Shown: positions 35,730 through 46,990, counted from the stretch's first letter. The stretch is 64,000 bases of DNA from Massospora cicadina (GCA_022478985.1 JAKSZP010006611.1:214320-278319), one strand, 5' to 3'. Made by a program: numbers and translations. Notes: generated from the sequence alone by a model not told the origin.

Positions 35730-35871
35730 TAAAAAATATAAATTAATCTTTACCTTATGGTAAAAAGCTTAAGTGCATGAATATGGCTTATGGCTGGATG
35801 TTGTTTGAAACTGCCTTTGCCAATTCATTTATTGTTATCCTGTGATATCATCATTGCATCTTGTCATTTAA

Positions 35872-36118
35872 ATTTTATTCAGGGTGGTCTGACCTGGGGA
35901 CAATACTGCACCAATTAAGGGGATTCAAATTAATAAGAAAGTAGGATAAATCCTGAAAACCCTCCATGCATGGTGTATGATAAGCTGGGAACTCCATGGA
36001 CTGCCTTGCTATTAACTATCTCAGTTTGGGGCATTGGTGAACAATGCCAACACAGTCATAATTGTTTCCTACCCAAAGTTCATCTACCAGGATCAAACTT
36101 GGGAGGCAAATCTTGCCA
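35872..36118 (-). mobile_element. SINE-b copy 2, 5' truncated by Hel-1
   Basis: Minus-strand, matching the split copy at 48253-48343 and 54817-55006 (CCATGCATGGTGTATGATA, TGGACTGCCTTG, AAAGTTCATCTACCAGGATC). The B box on the minus strand is AAGTTTGATCCTGG (36089-36102). The A-box side is missing, because Helitron Hel-1 begins at 36119. Confidence 0.65.
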
Positions 36119-36477
36119 TCTATATATATAGATGAATATATGTTTGTTTATTTTTTGTTTGCTTCTTTGTCCCATATACGTTCCTAAACCACTCATCCAA
36201 TTGTGATGAAACTTTAGTGAGCTGTTGTGTACATGCCTGTGAAGGTTTAAGAAATTTAAAAATTGTTATCTTCATAGTAAAATAAAAAGTTTTATATGCA
36301 TTTAGTGAAAACCCTATATGTTCTCAAAGGTATTCACTATATCGTTATGGTTGAGAAGTTTGTATTCAGTTGATTTGATGTTTGAAAAAGTTTTCAAGTG
36401 GTTAGTGGTCATTTGACTATTAACAATTTAATCTAAATCAAAACATTGAATCAAAAGCCTAATTGATTTTACAAATA
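36119..36477 (+). mobile_element. Helitron Hel-1, 5' portion
   Basis: The 5' end TCTATATATATAGATGAATA follows an A. After it, TTTGTCCCATATACGTTCCT and the ATCCAATTGTGATGAAACTT block match the complete copy at 55479-56018. Such a TCTATATATA...TGTTTGTTT start is common in non-autonomous Helitrons. The 3' end is absent here; a tRNA-like head follows at about 36478. Confidence 0.6.
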
Positions 36478-36663
36478 CCTCCTCTAGCATAATCAGCTTT
36501 TTTCTCTCTTGCAAACATCACTTTTTAAACCAAAAAGTGAACTGAACAAGAATTGAGAGAGCAACTGACTGACAGTGCGCACTGCAATTATAGAGCAGTG
36601 AACCACAGCTAACCACCCAAGCGTAGGGAAGCTAATCCGCCCATCTGTGAGCAGCACATAGAA

Positions 36664-39600
36664 ATGGACAACTTGCCTGCACCAATATCAAATACCAATA
36701 ATAATATGAAGGACGCTAAGATAGATGTACCATCTAACAAACTTCCTGCTGGCCCAAGCCCCCACACAACTAATAATGGGGAAGGGCAATACGTCCCATG
36801 TACATTAAGTAATGATTTGGTGAAACGAACAATGATGAAACGCGTGAATGTGTCAAAGGGTCATGGTGCCCTTGCAACTAGCGTGCATAATGGGGTCAAA
36901 TCCCTAGGATTGGTGACCGCTGACAACCAGACAAAAAAAGCTTTTTGGGAGTGAGGCCCAATGCCAATAACAGTGGTGTCAGGAATATTACCCACTGAAC
37001 CTCAACCAGTAGAGGGGATTGGGGCCTCGCAAGGTGAGAAAATTATTGTGGAAATAACAAAAAACCCAGACAAAGTATTGGTTGGATCTAAAACTGACTT
37101 GAATTTGATTGACAAAAATCAGCAGCTCAAACCAACAGAGCAACACCATAAAAAGTTTTCTGCTGACATGGAGAAACTTACCAAATCTACTCATAGTATT
37201 CAAGTGAAGAAGAAGTTGGGCACCAGTTCTGACAAGGCCCAGTCAGGGGGGGTGAACAGTCCCCAACTAAAATCAATTTGTGATATGAGCAAATTCTTTG
37301 GGCGTGATCCTCAATACACCATCGGGCACAATCCCCAACAAATTCATGTCAATAGGGGGTCTAGCTCAACCAAGAATTGATGGCCAATCCTGAATGGACA
37401 ATTTGGAACAAAACTCAACATTTTAAGCCATCAGAGGGGATTAGATTATCACAGAGCCAATCGCCAAACCAATACAAACCATTGGGGACCAACCCTGATG
37501 GGGGTGGAAGCTATATCAGGGACCAAATCTGAGGGATTGGACACTCAAGAAAATTTGGCAAAAAAACTAAAAGTACTAACAGAAGGGGATGAAACACTGA
37601 CAGCGGTCAAGTTGGTGGCCAGGGCCCTGGTGAAATATACCCCAATTCAGTCAGAAATGTTGGCGCGTCGAGGTGTGTCCACCCACAAAGTCAAACAATG
37701 GGAGGCCTTCCAGTTCCCATACTTTATGGCGACTCAGTGGGTCTCCAAAGGTATCAAACCAGCCATCGCAGCTATGTGGCAAGACCACAAATTTTCCACC
37801 AGAGCAGCCAAACGCTGGCTAAATACCCAAATCTTAATTGACATGGCAGTACTATTCAAAGCATCATGAGTTCAGACTGAAGATGCCCTGGAATGGATGA
37901 AAATCTTTATGGAGAACAAGGTGATTGAGGCTGCAATCCATGAAGATTTAAAACTGGTGGACGCAAAGGCCTGGATGGAGGCTGGCATCGACCTTTTAAA
38001 TGCTGATGGAGTATAACAAGGCAGGCATTACAGCATGATATGCCCAAGACATTGGGAGCTCAGGCCTCAACCCAACAGAATTTAGCCAATTATGCAAAAT
38101 GATTCCTGAACGCCTTAACTGCCCTTGAATGGGCCTGACACACCATTCCAGTGGACATGGCACTGGAATGGTATAATACCACGTTCTCCCCAGAGGAGGC
38201 ACTACCATGGATCATGGCCAGGTTCAAGGCCACCAAGGCCCTACACTGGTTATACACCCAAATTCCACCAGCCACTGCATCAGACCTGATGAAACCGGGC
38301 TGGACAAAGGAAAAAGTGGTGGAGTGGGGACCTTTCTGGGATTGGTCGCTGGAAGAGGCCATCAACTGGTCCACCAACAGATCCACACCGATGGAGATGA
38401 AATACTGGTTCCAAGAAGGGGCCAGTATGGACCTAGTGCACAAATGGGAAGAGCTGGGGTGACTAAACTGATTCACGAAAACCTTAGAGGCTGACCATTC
38501 CTGATCAAAAAGTGGAAAATCTGGCGCGATGCTGCAACAATTGCTGAAGCTGCAGACTGGGATGCAGCGGGGTTCACCCCTGAATCAGCCCAACCATGGA
38601 TGGAACACAAGATTTCACCACAGGTGGCAACGGTGATGAAAGGGGTCATGACCCCAGACTTGGGCTGAGAATGGCTCAAAGCGGGGATCTGCATCAAAAC
38701 CATCCAGGATTGGAAGCAATCCTTCCCAGAACTGATGCTAGCAGCCCCATATGCCGCCAAAGGTTTCACCCCCTCTGAAGCATTCCAATGGAGTGAAGCA
38801 GGAGTTCTAGCAGCCATGGCATGAGTATTTACAGATGGGGGCTGGAATAGTGTCACAGTAAGGGACTGGTGCCAGCATAGCTCATTAGCTGGAGGTCCTT
38901 CAAAAATACCTCCACCCAACATGTGGCCCAGAATCTGCCCTCAAGTGGTACCAACTGGGGTTCTCACTGATCAGATGCCCTAGAGTGGCAGAGCCTCAGA
39001 GATCGGAGCACAAATGGCTAAAAATATCAGCCACTGAGGTATCAGCATTCACCAGATTGAAGCATTCCTCAACTGGGGTTCAGCCTCGATGAATTGGTAA
39101 GCTGGATTTTGAAGGGGAAGACCCCGCTGAAGTACCCAAACCAAGCGCAAAAACCAAATCCTACAGCGCAGTGGCAGCGCATACTGAAGACAACACCTGG
39201 AATGGAGCAGGGAGCCACATTGAGTACATACATCAGTTGATCAGTGGGGGCTTTACAGACCACCAGGCACCAAAATCATACCTAAAGGATGCTATCTGAA
39301 TCCACCTGCAGCTAGTGGAGGAGGAGGAATGGTCTGACCTGATAATGTCAATTTATCAGGAACTTGACAAAGTCCTAGCTGGAGGGGACTTTGATCACCA
39401 CTGGGTACCCAAACAAGGCTATATAGATATAGCGATTCCAGGCGAATTGGACCACAAGAAACTCCTCAAAATTGGCATCAAATATAAGGGGATTTATCTG
39501 TGAATGGAGCCTGACCAGATATGCCAACCAAACCGCAAGGTGGGTAACCTTCCAGAATCTCCCCACTGATCACAAACAGGAGTGGGTGCATGAAGTGATC

Positions 39601-40592
39601 AGACTGGATTGTTCACTATGGGGAAGTACAAGAATTTTGGCAAGCTGGTGGCAATTACATCGTGAAGTGCCTCCACCCCCCAGACAGTGGAAGCGCTGTA
39701 TGAACTGGCACCCTGGATGAAGCCAAACAAAATTGCTCTACCCTGATTCATCCGCCTGCCTGGCCTCAACAGGGTAGTATACATCAAACAGGAGGATGCC
39801 AAACAAGTGTGCCAGTTCTGTTACCAGACTGGCCACACAATGGCTCAATGCCACCATCATAAAGGTAAAACTACATGGGAATACAAATATGACCCCATTG
39901 GGGGGATCACCAAGGTTGGTACCAAGACTTTCCTCCACCTGAAAGCCAGAGAATGGATCCCACGCAACCTAATGGAGGTAGTGGACATGAAATGCCAACA
40001 ACAAGAATTGGACCTGGCACATAGAGAAGCATGGGAACAAGAAGTGGCAAAGTGACCCAAAGCAGATGACAAACTGTTTATAAATCTGAACCCCAAATCT
40101 TATGCAATGGATGAGGGAACTGACCCTGGACCAGCAGAGCAACGTCCAACCCAAGCAGAATGGATGGTCCGCGAGGAGGAAAGATGGCAGAAGGCGAACC
40201 CAAAGAAGTCCCCCAAGCAAGGATGGACGCAGGAAGCCAGCAAATCAAAATTGAAGCCTGACAAGCTGAAAGCAAATACTAAATTGAATCGGAAGTCATT
40301 GGCAAATAAACCTGAGGTGACTGGCAAAAAATCAGCAGGTGCAACAAAATTGACAAAGTCAGCCAGACAATCACCGACTAAAAAATTGAGTTCTGCCACT
40401 AAATTAAATGAAGGGGTGAGAATCCAAATGACGGATGAGGGGGAATCTGCTGCTCCACCAGCAGGGGACAAGGGGCACCCAGACCCAATCATAAAACCAT
40501 CCCCATTATCCATTGACATGGAGATGGGGATGGTGACCAAATTCCCAGTACACAGGATGCCCAGGAATATAATCCCAGTCCCAACCAACTGA
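36664..40592 (+). pseudogene. LINE-B ORF1: long gag-like protein with ~13-residue Trp-repeat array, RRM-like region and zinc knuckle
   Basis: The frame opens at ATG 36664 and stays in register to 37990, broken only by TGA at 36952, 37378 and 37867. Three or so small frameshifts follow. The N-terminal ~300 residues are polar and probably disordered. From about 37690 to 39070 a tandem array of about 13-residue units dominates (Ala at position 1, Trp at 4, Ile/Phe at 9, Ser/Thr-Pro near 10-11), for example A-L-E-W-Y-N-T-T-F-S-P-E-E. An RRM-like stretch (W-V-T-F-Q-N-L-P) lies at about 39540. The knuckle C-Q-F-C-Y-Q-T-G-H-T-M-A-Q-C is at about 39810-39851, and a Lys-rich tail ends at TGA 40590. 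About 1300 codons is far longer than usual LINE ORF1 proteins. Role inferred: binding element RNA. Confidence 0.75.
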
Positions 40593-40722
40593 CCCCAAAA
40601 ACCAATAATACACCCCACCAACCATCAATGCCACCATCATCTACCAACCAGACCTCAGTACGTGACTTGATCCACAACCCAGACAATGCTAAACCTCATA
40701 CCCATGGGTCAGGCAGCCAGAA

Positions 40723-43700
40723 ATGAGGATAGCGACCACAAATGCTTGGGGGATGGTGAGCATACAAATGAGGAGGAGGAAGATGCACCATTTAAAAACT
40801 AATAATAATATTGACCTAATTTTTATTTCAGAAACACAAGCTGGTAACCAAAAGGAAATGGTGCCAAGCTCAAACTGTGATGCAAAAAACCACCTGTGGT
40901 CCCGCCAAATAGGCTACCAAGCCCTCTGGATGGACCATGTGGCGATTGTTGCAATGGACAAGAAAATAGACCTGGAATTTGTGGAGGAAACTCACGCCAG
41001 AAGGATCTTGATAGCGACAGCTACAAACAGAGAAACTGGCAAGAGCATACGAGTGGTAGCAGTCTACGCCCCACTGAAGCTCCACAAAAACCATATTTTT
41101 GGGAATTCTTAGTGGAAGTGCCATCTGAAGTGATGACCATAATAGCAGGAGACCTGAACTGTTGGATGAATGTGAGCTGGGATATGTTCCTGATGAGAGA
41201 ACGTCCCAACAGTAAGGCTGATGAGATGCTCAATTACCTAGTCAAATTGGGGATGTGCCTAACAATTGATGAAGAGGACGATGACCTGGCCAACTTAATG
41301 TGGTGGTCATATGACGCCGCTGGATCCCCACTGTTGAGATCACGTTTAGACTACATCCTAGTGTCATCAGATCTCAAGCAGATGACGTCCAACAGCGAGG
41401 TTAGCATAAATGCCAAAAGTGACCACATGGTCATCACATGTGGATATTGACCTTGATGAACCTCTGAGGAACCATGAGTGGCAACTGGCACCAGCCACAC
41501 TGAGGGATGGGGAATGGCGCAGAAAGATTGACGCTGGACTGGATCAACTGGTAGCATATCTGGACAACTGCCCAGAGTTGAACCCGCTAGAACGATGGAC
41601 CTGGATCAAAGTGAAAATGAAGCACAATAGTATGAAGTTCAAAAAAACAACCTCCTACAAGTGAACTGCCACCGTGAAGCAGCTGAAGTCTAAATTAGAA
41701 AGTCTGAGGCTCACCCAGAGGGACAGTGAGGACTGGTGGAGTGAGTACCAAACAACACACAAAAAGTATTGGGCCATAATGATGAAGCAAGACTCAGAGA
41801 GATGGACCAATGTGACTTACCAATATCAGAGCCTAGTGGGGACAATGACCAAAGAGGGCCTGAAGCACCTCAAGGAAATTTGAACCAAGGCTAGGGTACA
41901 GGAAGTGGAGACAGTGGAAGGGGAGTATCAACAGACCCCAAAACAATCAAGCGTGAGGTTGAGCAATTCTATGGTGATCTTTTCTGACAAAGAGAAACAA
42001 GAAATTGGTGACAAAAACCCTTATTGACCTGGCCAAGCTGGCACTGGGGGGCTGTACACCGGAAGATGTTCACCAAGCTATCCACTGAAATCTCTATTGA
42101 TGAAGTTAAGAGGGCGCTAAAGGAGTCGCCAAGAATGAAAGCACCAGGCCCTGACAATATGTGTGCAGAAATATACAGCATATTCTGAGACCGCATCATG
42201 CCGGAGCTCAAAGCCCTCTTTAACCACTGTTTGCAAAATGGCCAGCAAATTCTGGGAGGCCAAGAGACCCAAATCGTACTTCTGTACAAAAAGGGCCTCA
42301 GACGCCAACTTCAGAACTGGTGCCTGATTGTGCTATTGAATGCTGATTATAAACTGCTCACGTGCATACTATCTAATCAGCTGATGGCAATGGCACCGCG
42401 CACGCTCCATAAGGCCCAGAATGGCTTTGTCAAAGGCTGTAGTATATGGGACAGCATTGGTTCAGTCCAGAGCATACTCCAGGATGTGAGGGGCATCAAA
42501 CAGGGGTACCTTATGTTCCTTGACATGGAAAAGGCATATGACCAAGTAGTGTGGTCATTCCTTCATGAGGCACTAAAGGCAGTCAGTATCCCCAACACTT
42601 TTTGAGCATGGATAATGACGCTGTACTTGGGCCTGGTAATGAAGGTGATTGTTGCAGATGGCATAACCAACAAAATCCCTGTCAGGCAAGGTCTCCAACA
42701 AGGAGACCCTATGTCACCAATACTCTTTAATTTTGCAGCCAACATTTTACTGGTGGCAGCAGATGCAAAGCTCTGGGGTTTAGTCCACCCTAACCAAATG
42801 CCACTGAAGATGCTAGCATTTGCTGATAATACAGTAGTAGGCATAAGCTCACCAACTGACCTCCAGGGCGCCAAGGAACTATTAAACCTCTATCAGCTAG
42901 CATTGAACGCAAAAATCAACTTGGCAAAAACCTCAGTGATGAGGGTCAGCAACCCAAACTTCAGCCCGCTGACTGACACAACGCTGATCACAAACTCCCA
43001 GACAATCCAATACCTTGGGATACTCTTCAATGATAAGGGACCAGCAGTACTGGAGACCAAACAGGAAGTATTGTCAAGCTTATCAATCTGAATGGCATGC
43101 TGGAAGAGCGCCAGACTATGCCTCGAGGAGAAAGTGCAGGCAATAAACATCTTCATCTTCTCAAAGTTGTGGTATGTCACTCATGTGCTGCCAATGAGCC
43201 AAAACTTAGAAAAGAAAATCAGTACAATGCTCCGAACCTTCTTGTGGTTCAAGGTGAAGGTGGCACCGATACTGCTGGAAGCCCTGTCAAAACCAAAGAA
43301 TGAAGGAGGCATGGGCCTCCTGGACTTCAAATCTCATTCCCAGCATATATGGGGGAAGTCATTCCTGAAGCTAACACAGATGCACATGCGCTGCCCAACA
43401 CTAGCATGGGGCGTGAACTGGACAAGAGCCCAAGGCCTCCAAGAGCTGGTCTCTCCCCACTCAATACATAGATGGATGGCGCACCACCCGCGGATAACCT
43501 CCCAAAAAGGTACTCCACACTACTGGCGACTATGCAATCGGGCTGTGCACCAGGGTGGATGGTCATTTGAGCGATCAGACTGAGACACCAACCAAATTCA
43601 AAGGGACGTCAAAGCACATAATTCTGCAATGATTTCCGCAATGAGCTGGGAGGAGCATAACTGAATCACTGACAAATATGCAACCAAGTCAATCAAAATA

Positions 43701-44380
43701 AGGTACAAATTGACGCTGATAGAATATGGGGATCCACTCCTAAAACTGGGGTGCAATCCGCCCACCCATCCACAAATCCTAAATGACTGGACTAACAAAG
43801 GCCACTACACCAACTACCCAACAAAAGAGTTGATTTTAGGCCTGAACTCCCATTTGGTAACAGCAAAACAGCCGTTGGTAACCTGGCAGATCCTAAATCA
43901 GGCATTCAAATTGGGCAAGCACAGCGGGCTGGACTACCAGCACAAAGAATGCCCCATATGCGCTGAACCAGAAGCAGACATATCCCACTGTTACTATGAA
44001 TGTGCCATGTTCAAAAAATACTGGACCACGATGAATTACATCCTATCAGGAAAACAATTGCCGCCAGGAATACATCCATCACAGGATCTTTTCTTCACAA
44101 AAACCCTGAGAATGGCTCCAATCCAACTATGAGCCTTCATTTACCATTATTGTGTATGGGTAATTCAATGTGAGCTTGTTGCCAAGGTTTTGAGCAACGA
44201 GCACCCCCACCACAAAGGTTTGGTATTGAAGACCATTCAGATTATTTCCAATCAGCTCCATTGGATCTCAAAATTTTTGCACCTAATCCCCAGGTGTTAT
44301 AAAGCCACACGTTTGGCTTTCCCCACTGGATTGCTCATTGTACATGATGAGGCAACTAATTGACTGAGAATGAATGGCCT
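40723..44380 (+). pseudogene. LINE-B ORF2: APE endonuclease - RT - zinc finger
   Basis: Endonuclease: F-I-S-E-T-Q-A near 40827, I-I-A-G-D-L-N near 41140 (after a shift at about 41100), and K-S-D-H-M-V-I near 41418. RT: F-L-D-M-E-K-A-Y-D-Q-V near 42516, G-L-Q-Q-G-D-P-M-S-P near 42688, and F-A-D-N near 42820, where the second catalytic Asp has become Asn. S-K-L-W-Y-V lies near 43160. A C-terminal zinc finger C-P-I-C ... H-C ... C lies near 43950-44010. Premature stops at 41662, 41881, 42187, 42603, 43089, 43581, 43661 and 44130 are all TGA. It begins 130 bases after ORF1 ends. Confidence 0.8.
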
Positions 44381-44573
44381 GTAAGCCCGCTGATGCTAGA
44401 ACCATGGCTAGCAATGGTGATCGCTGATCAGCAATGGTCAGAGGTGCTAGAACTCTAGCGGCCTGAACCCCGGTCATTTTTACCCTTGGCCAAATCGCCT
44501 GTATTCCGCCCTCCACTCTTACTTTCCCTTAAAATTTACTTTTAAATAAAGTATGGAGTTTTTATAAAAAATT

Positions 44574-44655
44574 TAGCATAATCGGCTCAGCTTTTGGCTC
44601 TAAAATTAGATTTTTTATAAAGGTTGGTTGTTTGAATCCTGGTACAATCACTTAC
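44574..44655 (+). mobile_element. SINE-c: tRNA-like head split by LINE-B
   Basis: Joining 36478-36484 to 44574 onward gives a tRNA-like head. TAGCATAATCGG fits the A box (TRGYNNANNNGG) and GTTTGAATCCTGG near 44629 fits the B box. A T-run (AACTTTTTG) lies downstream near 44661. LINE-B landed in the A box and duplicated it. No second copy is visible in the window, so this could also be a decayed tRNA gene. Confidence 0.5.
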
Positions 44656-44687
44656 TTAATAACTTTTTGTCATTTAATTCAAATATA

Positions 44688-45462
44688 CTTGCCATTCAAT
44701 ACCCGTGCTTTGCTACAGTGTCTAAAGACTTTTAAAAGTCTCAAATTTATTTATTTAGATTTTATATTATAAATAAATAAACAAAACCACTCAGTCAAAT
44801 CTAATTGCTCAATCAAAATAACCAAAAATCACCAACCGCTCAGCTAAACCTAACTTAATTTATCAAATCAACCAATAACTAATCATTACTCATAACTAAA
44901 CTGTGTCTTATTGTTTTGATTAAAAGCATCAATCACTCAGCCAAACAAAATAAACCTATCAAAGCAATCAAATAACACCAAACTGTTAACCAAAACATCT
45001 CTCTATATTTAAAATTATTGTGTATGTGACATATCTTTCAAACTACTAAATTACTTCTACTTAATTTGCTAAAAGTATTTATTAATTAGGGGAACTAAAT
45101 TAAGCAGGTTTTTTGAATTATATAAACAAAACATCTGGATACCTGTGCTTCACTATAGTATTTAAAGTCTATCAGATGATAAGCTCACACTGACAGTCTA
45201 TAGGCTGTTCCTGCGCTACTCTCAAGCCACTCATACTAACATCTTTGATGTTGCCCTCATGGCTGGTGAACTGATTGTCCTAACTTAACTTAGTCTAGCT
45301 AAAACTCTAATATTGATTTTTATTTAGTTTTGGGTGAGCAATTTGGTGAATTATTCAATAATATTTGCTAATTCTTACCTACTCACCCAAATAGATTGAA
45401 CCTATCAGACTTGATTAGTTTCAGGTGAGCAATTTGGTGAATTATTTGTTTTATTTAACTGA
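44688..45462 (-). mobile_element. Composite Helitron (Hel-1 tail plus Hel-2), copy 1, 5' truncated
   Basis: Minus strand. The 3' end is CAAG with T beyond (44687), preceded by a hairpin containing GCACGGGTA. Near 45130-45165 a second Helitron-type hairpin (AGTGAAGCACAGGTAT on the minus strand) is followed by Hel-2 body (TTTCAGGTGAGCAATTTGGT blocks). The same arrangement is found in full at 56975-57945. This copy lacks the TCTACTTAATAAAACAC start, ending near 45462 in TTTATTTAACTG. Confidence 0.65.
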
Positions 45463-45604
45463 AGCAAGCTGACCAGGGGATGGACAATACCAAAAAAGAA
45501 ATTCCAAAACTAAATTAACTATAAACATGAACTGACCTCCCTAAACAAGCATTGGGAAATACAAAAGAAACTAGAAAACAACCTCTCAGATGGCACAGTG
45601 GTGA

Positions 45605-46262
45605 GACGCTTATCCCACCATGGTGGAAGGGGAGGGGATCAGGCGGATCATTGACAAAATCATCATCAGGTTCAGAATTGAAGAAGTGGATCAATGTTGA
45701 ATGCAAGGGGGTTGGGGCATCTGCGGGATGAGGGTCTAGTTGAAGTAGATAGCTGTAAAGATTGGCAAACTGGGCCTGGATGAGAGCCTCTATGAGTTTG
45801 GCAACATGGTGTTAAGCTTGGATGCAGGAATCAGGAAGATGGGCTAATTTTACAATGTTAGCTCTGGTAACATTTATGGATGAGAAAAAATCTGCCAGTT
45901 CAGTGACATGTTTGACAGTGGTGGTGGCAATTTCATAGAGGCGTGTGATTTCCTCTTTTGTAATAGGAGGAAAATTGGGGGGGAACAAGGGGGTGCACCC
46001 TTTTTTAATTTAGCAAAAGATTTTGCCACAGCTTTACAAAGATGGCAATTTTTGGGCAAGGCCACCACAGCCTTGGCAAGCTGGTAGTCATTTTGGTTTG
46101 GGATAGCATTGGGTTTGGGGGCATATTGGTTGGGCGGGGCTGTGGCATCAAATCTGAATTCAGATAAGGTTTTAAATCAATTGAATAATCTTGTGGTGGA
46201 ACAATTTCACCAGATTTGATCAATTCATCTAATAAGTTTCAGGTAATTTGGTTAACTTGGAT
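45605..46262 (-). pseudogene. Unrecognised coding relic
   Basis: On the minus strand one frame from about 45990 to 45605 reads through about 125 codons with a single TAA (near 45815): I-T-K-E-E-I-T-R-L-Y-E, then H-V-T-E-L-A-D-F-F, ending acidic and proline-rich. Upstream, after shifts at a homopolymer run near 46000 and again near 46150, it continues through C-H-L-C-K-A-V-A-K-S-F and a Pro/Asn-rich stretch to I-K-S-G-E-I-V near 46220. I recognise no domain. It stops at the TRIM-like LTR at 46265. It may be a retroelement gag/ORF1 or a host gene fragment; a LINE-C origin is possible, since both are minus-strand neighbours. Confidence 0.45.
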
Positions 46263-46264
46263 TG

Positions 46265-46990
46265 TGTAACAATCGCAATTGCACATGAATACCTAAAAAA
46301 GTTGGGAATTATGAGATTTGTGTGTGTTGATAGTTGCAATTCCACTATTCCGAGTAGGATTTTCCTATTTGGGTCAATAACAGAATGAATTTAAATAAAT
46401 TGGTTCGCCTGATTGGTTGTTTGTTCTGAGGTTCCCCTCCATTTCTCCGCCAAGTTGCCTAGTTGCCATCAATTTGGGAGGCTTTTGCGCCCCTCATTAC
46501 CCACAATTCTTCTAGCCTTTTTTGGAAGTATTTCAAAGCGAGCTTAAGCCTCAATGGGCCCTCACTTTGGAATTCTATTCTAACTTCGAGTTCACCTCTT
46601 CCAATAAAGGCTGCTTTTTGCTAATTAATTTTATTTAAATTTCATTATTTTAATGCGAGTTGTGGGCCAGAAGATGGCAGTTCTCCAGGAAAAGGGGGTG
46701 GATGCGCCAGGCTCTTTTTTGGGGAGGTCTTGCCCTGGCTGGTAGGGAGCCAGAGTGGCCCGATACAATAGAGGCCAGCTAGCTGCACCTCATCTCATTG
46801 ACCCTGTGAGCGGATAGAGGTTTTGGGAGGGACCTCTGCCCAGGGTCCGAGGTGACAGAGGCTGGTGCACCGCACCTTGGCACGGCGTGCCCAGCAAAGC
46901 CGTCCAATTGGATAGGACCAATTGGAGTTGGTATGGCCACATTTGGGGGTGAGTGGTGCAGGGCCGGTGGTGGAAAGGGCCTTGGGAGCC
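46265..46990 (+). mobile_element. TRIM-like element (TRIM-2), LTR plus GC-rich segment
   Basis: Starts TGTAACAATCGCAATTGC, like the TRIM-1 LTR start TGTAATAATCAAATTTG, and shares CTCACTTTGGAATTCTA with it. An AATAAA signal follows near 46605. From about 46660 the sequence turns GC-rich like the TRIM-1 interior. No second LTR or target duplication was found, so it is fragmentary. It separates the relic at 45605-46262 from LINE-C sequence. Confidence 0.4.

Larger units (their letters stand above)
36499..44573 (+). mobile_element. LINE-B: 8-kb non-LTR retrotransposon with TSD
   Basis: Flanked by TAGCATAATCAGCT (36485-36498) and TAGCATAATCGGCT (44574-44587), a 14-bp target duplication with one difference, typical of target-primed LINE insertion. 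Two ORFs: an unusually long ORF1 (36664-40592) and ORF2 (40723 to about 44380) with APE endonuclease, RT and zinc finger. The tail is A/T-rich (TTTATAAAAAAT) rather than a long poly(A). The premature stops I recognised in the two frames are TGA. Among the LINE copies here it is the best preserved, so probably the youngest. It split a tRNA-like SINE head. Confidence 0.85.

Noticed and set aside
36664..44380. Reassignment of TGA to a sense codon in this genome
   Set aside because: Kept only as an alternative: older elements show all three stops, and at 44130 the likely ancestral codon is Arg CGA, which points to CpG decay.
44574..44655. Functional tRNA gene
   Set aside because: A and B boxes are present, but acceptor and anticodon stems cannot be drawn convincingly and LINE-B splits the A box.
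45580..45690. Another tRNA-headed SINE (TGGCACAGTGGTGAGAC as A box)
   Set aside because: No good B box at normal spacing, and the stretch coincides with a minus-strand coding relic.
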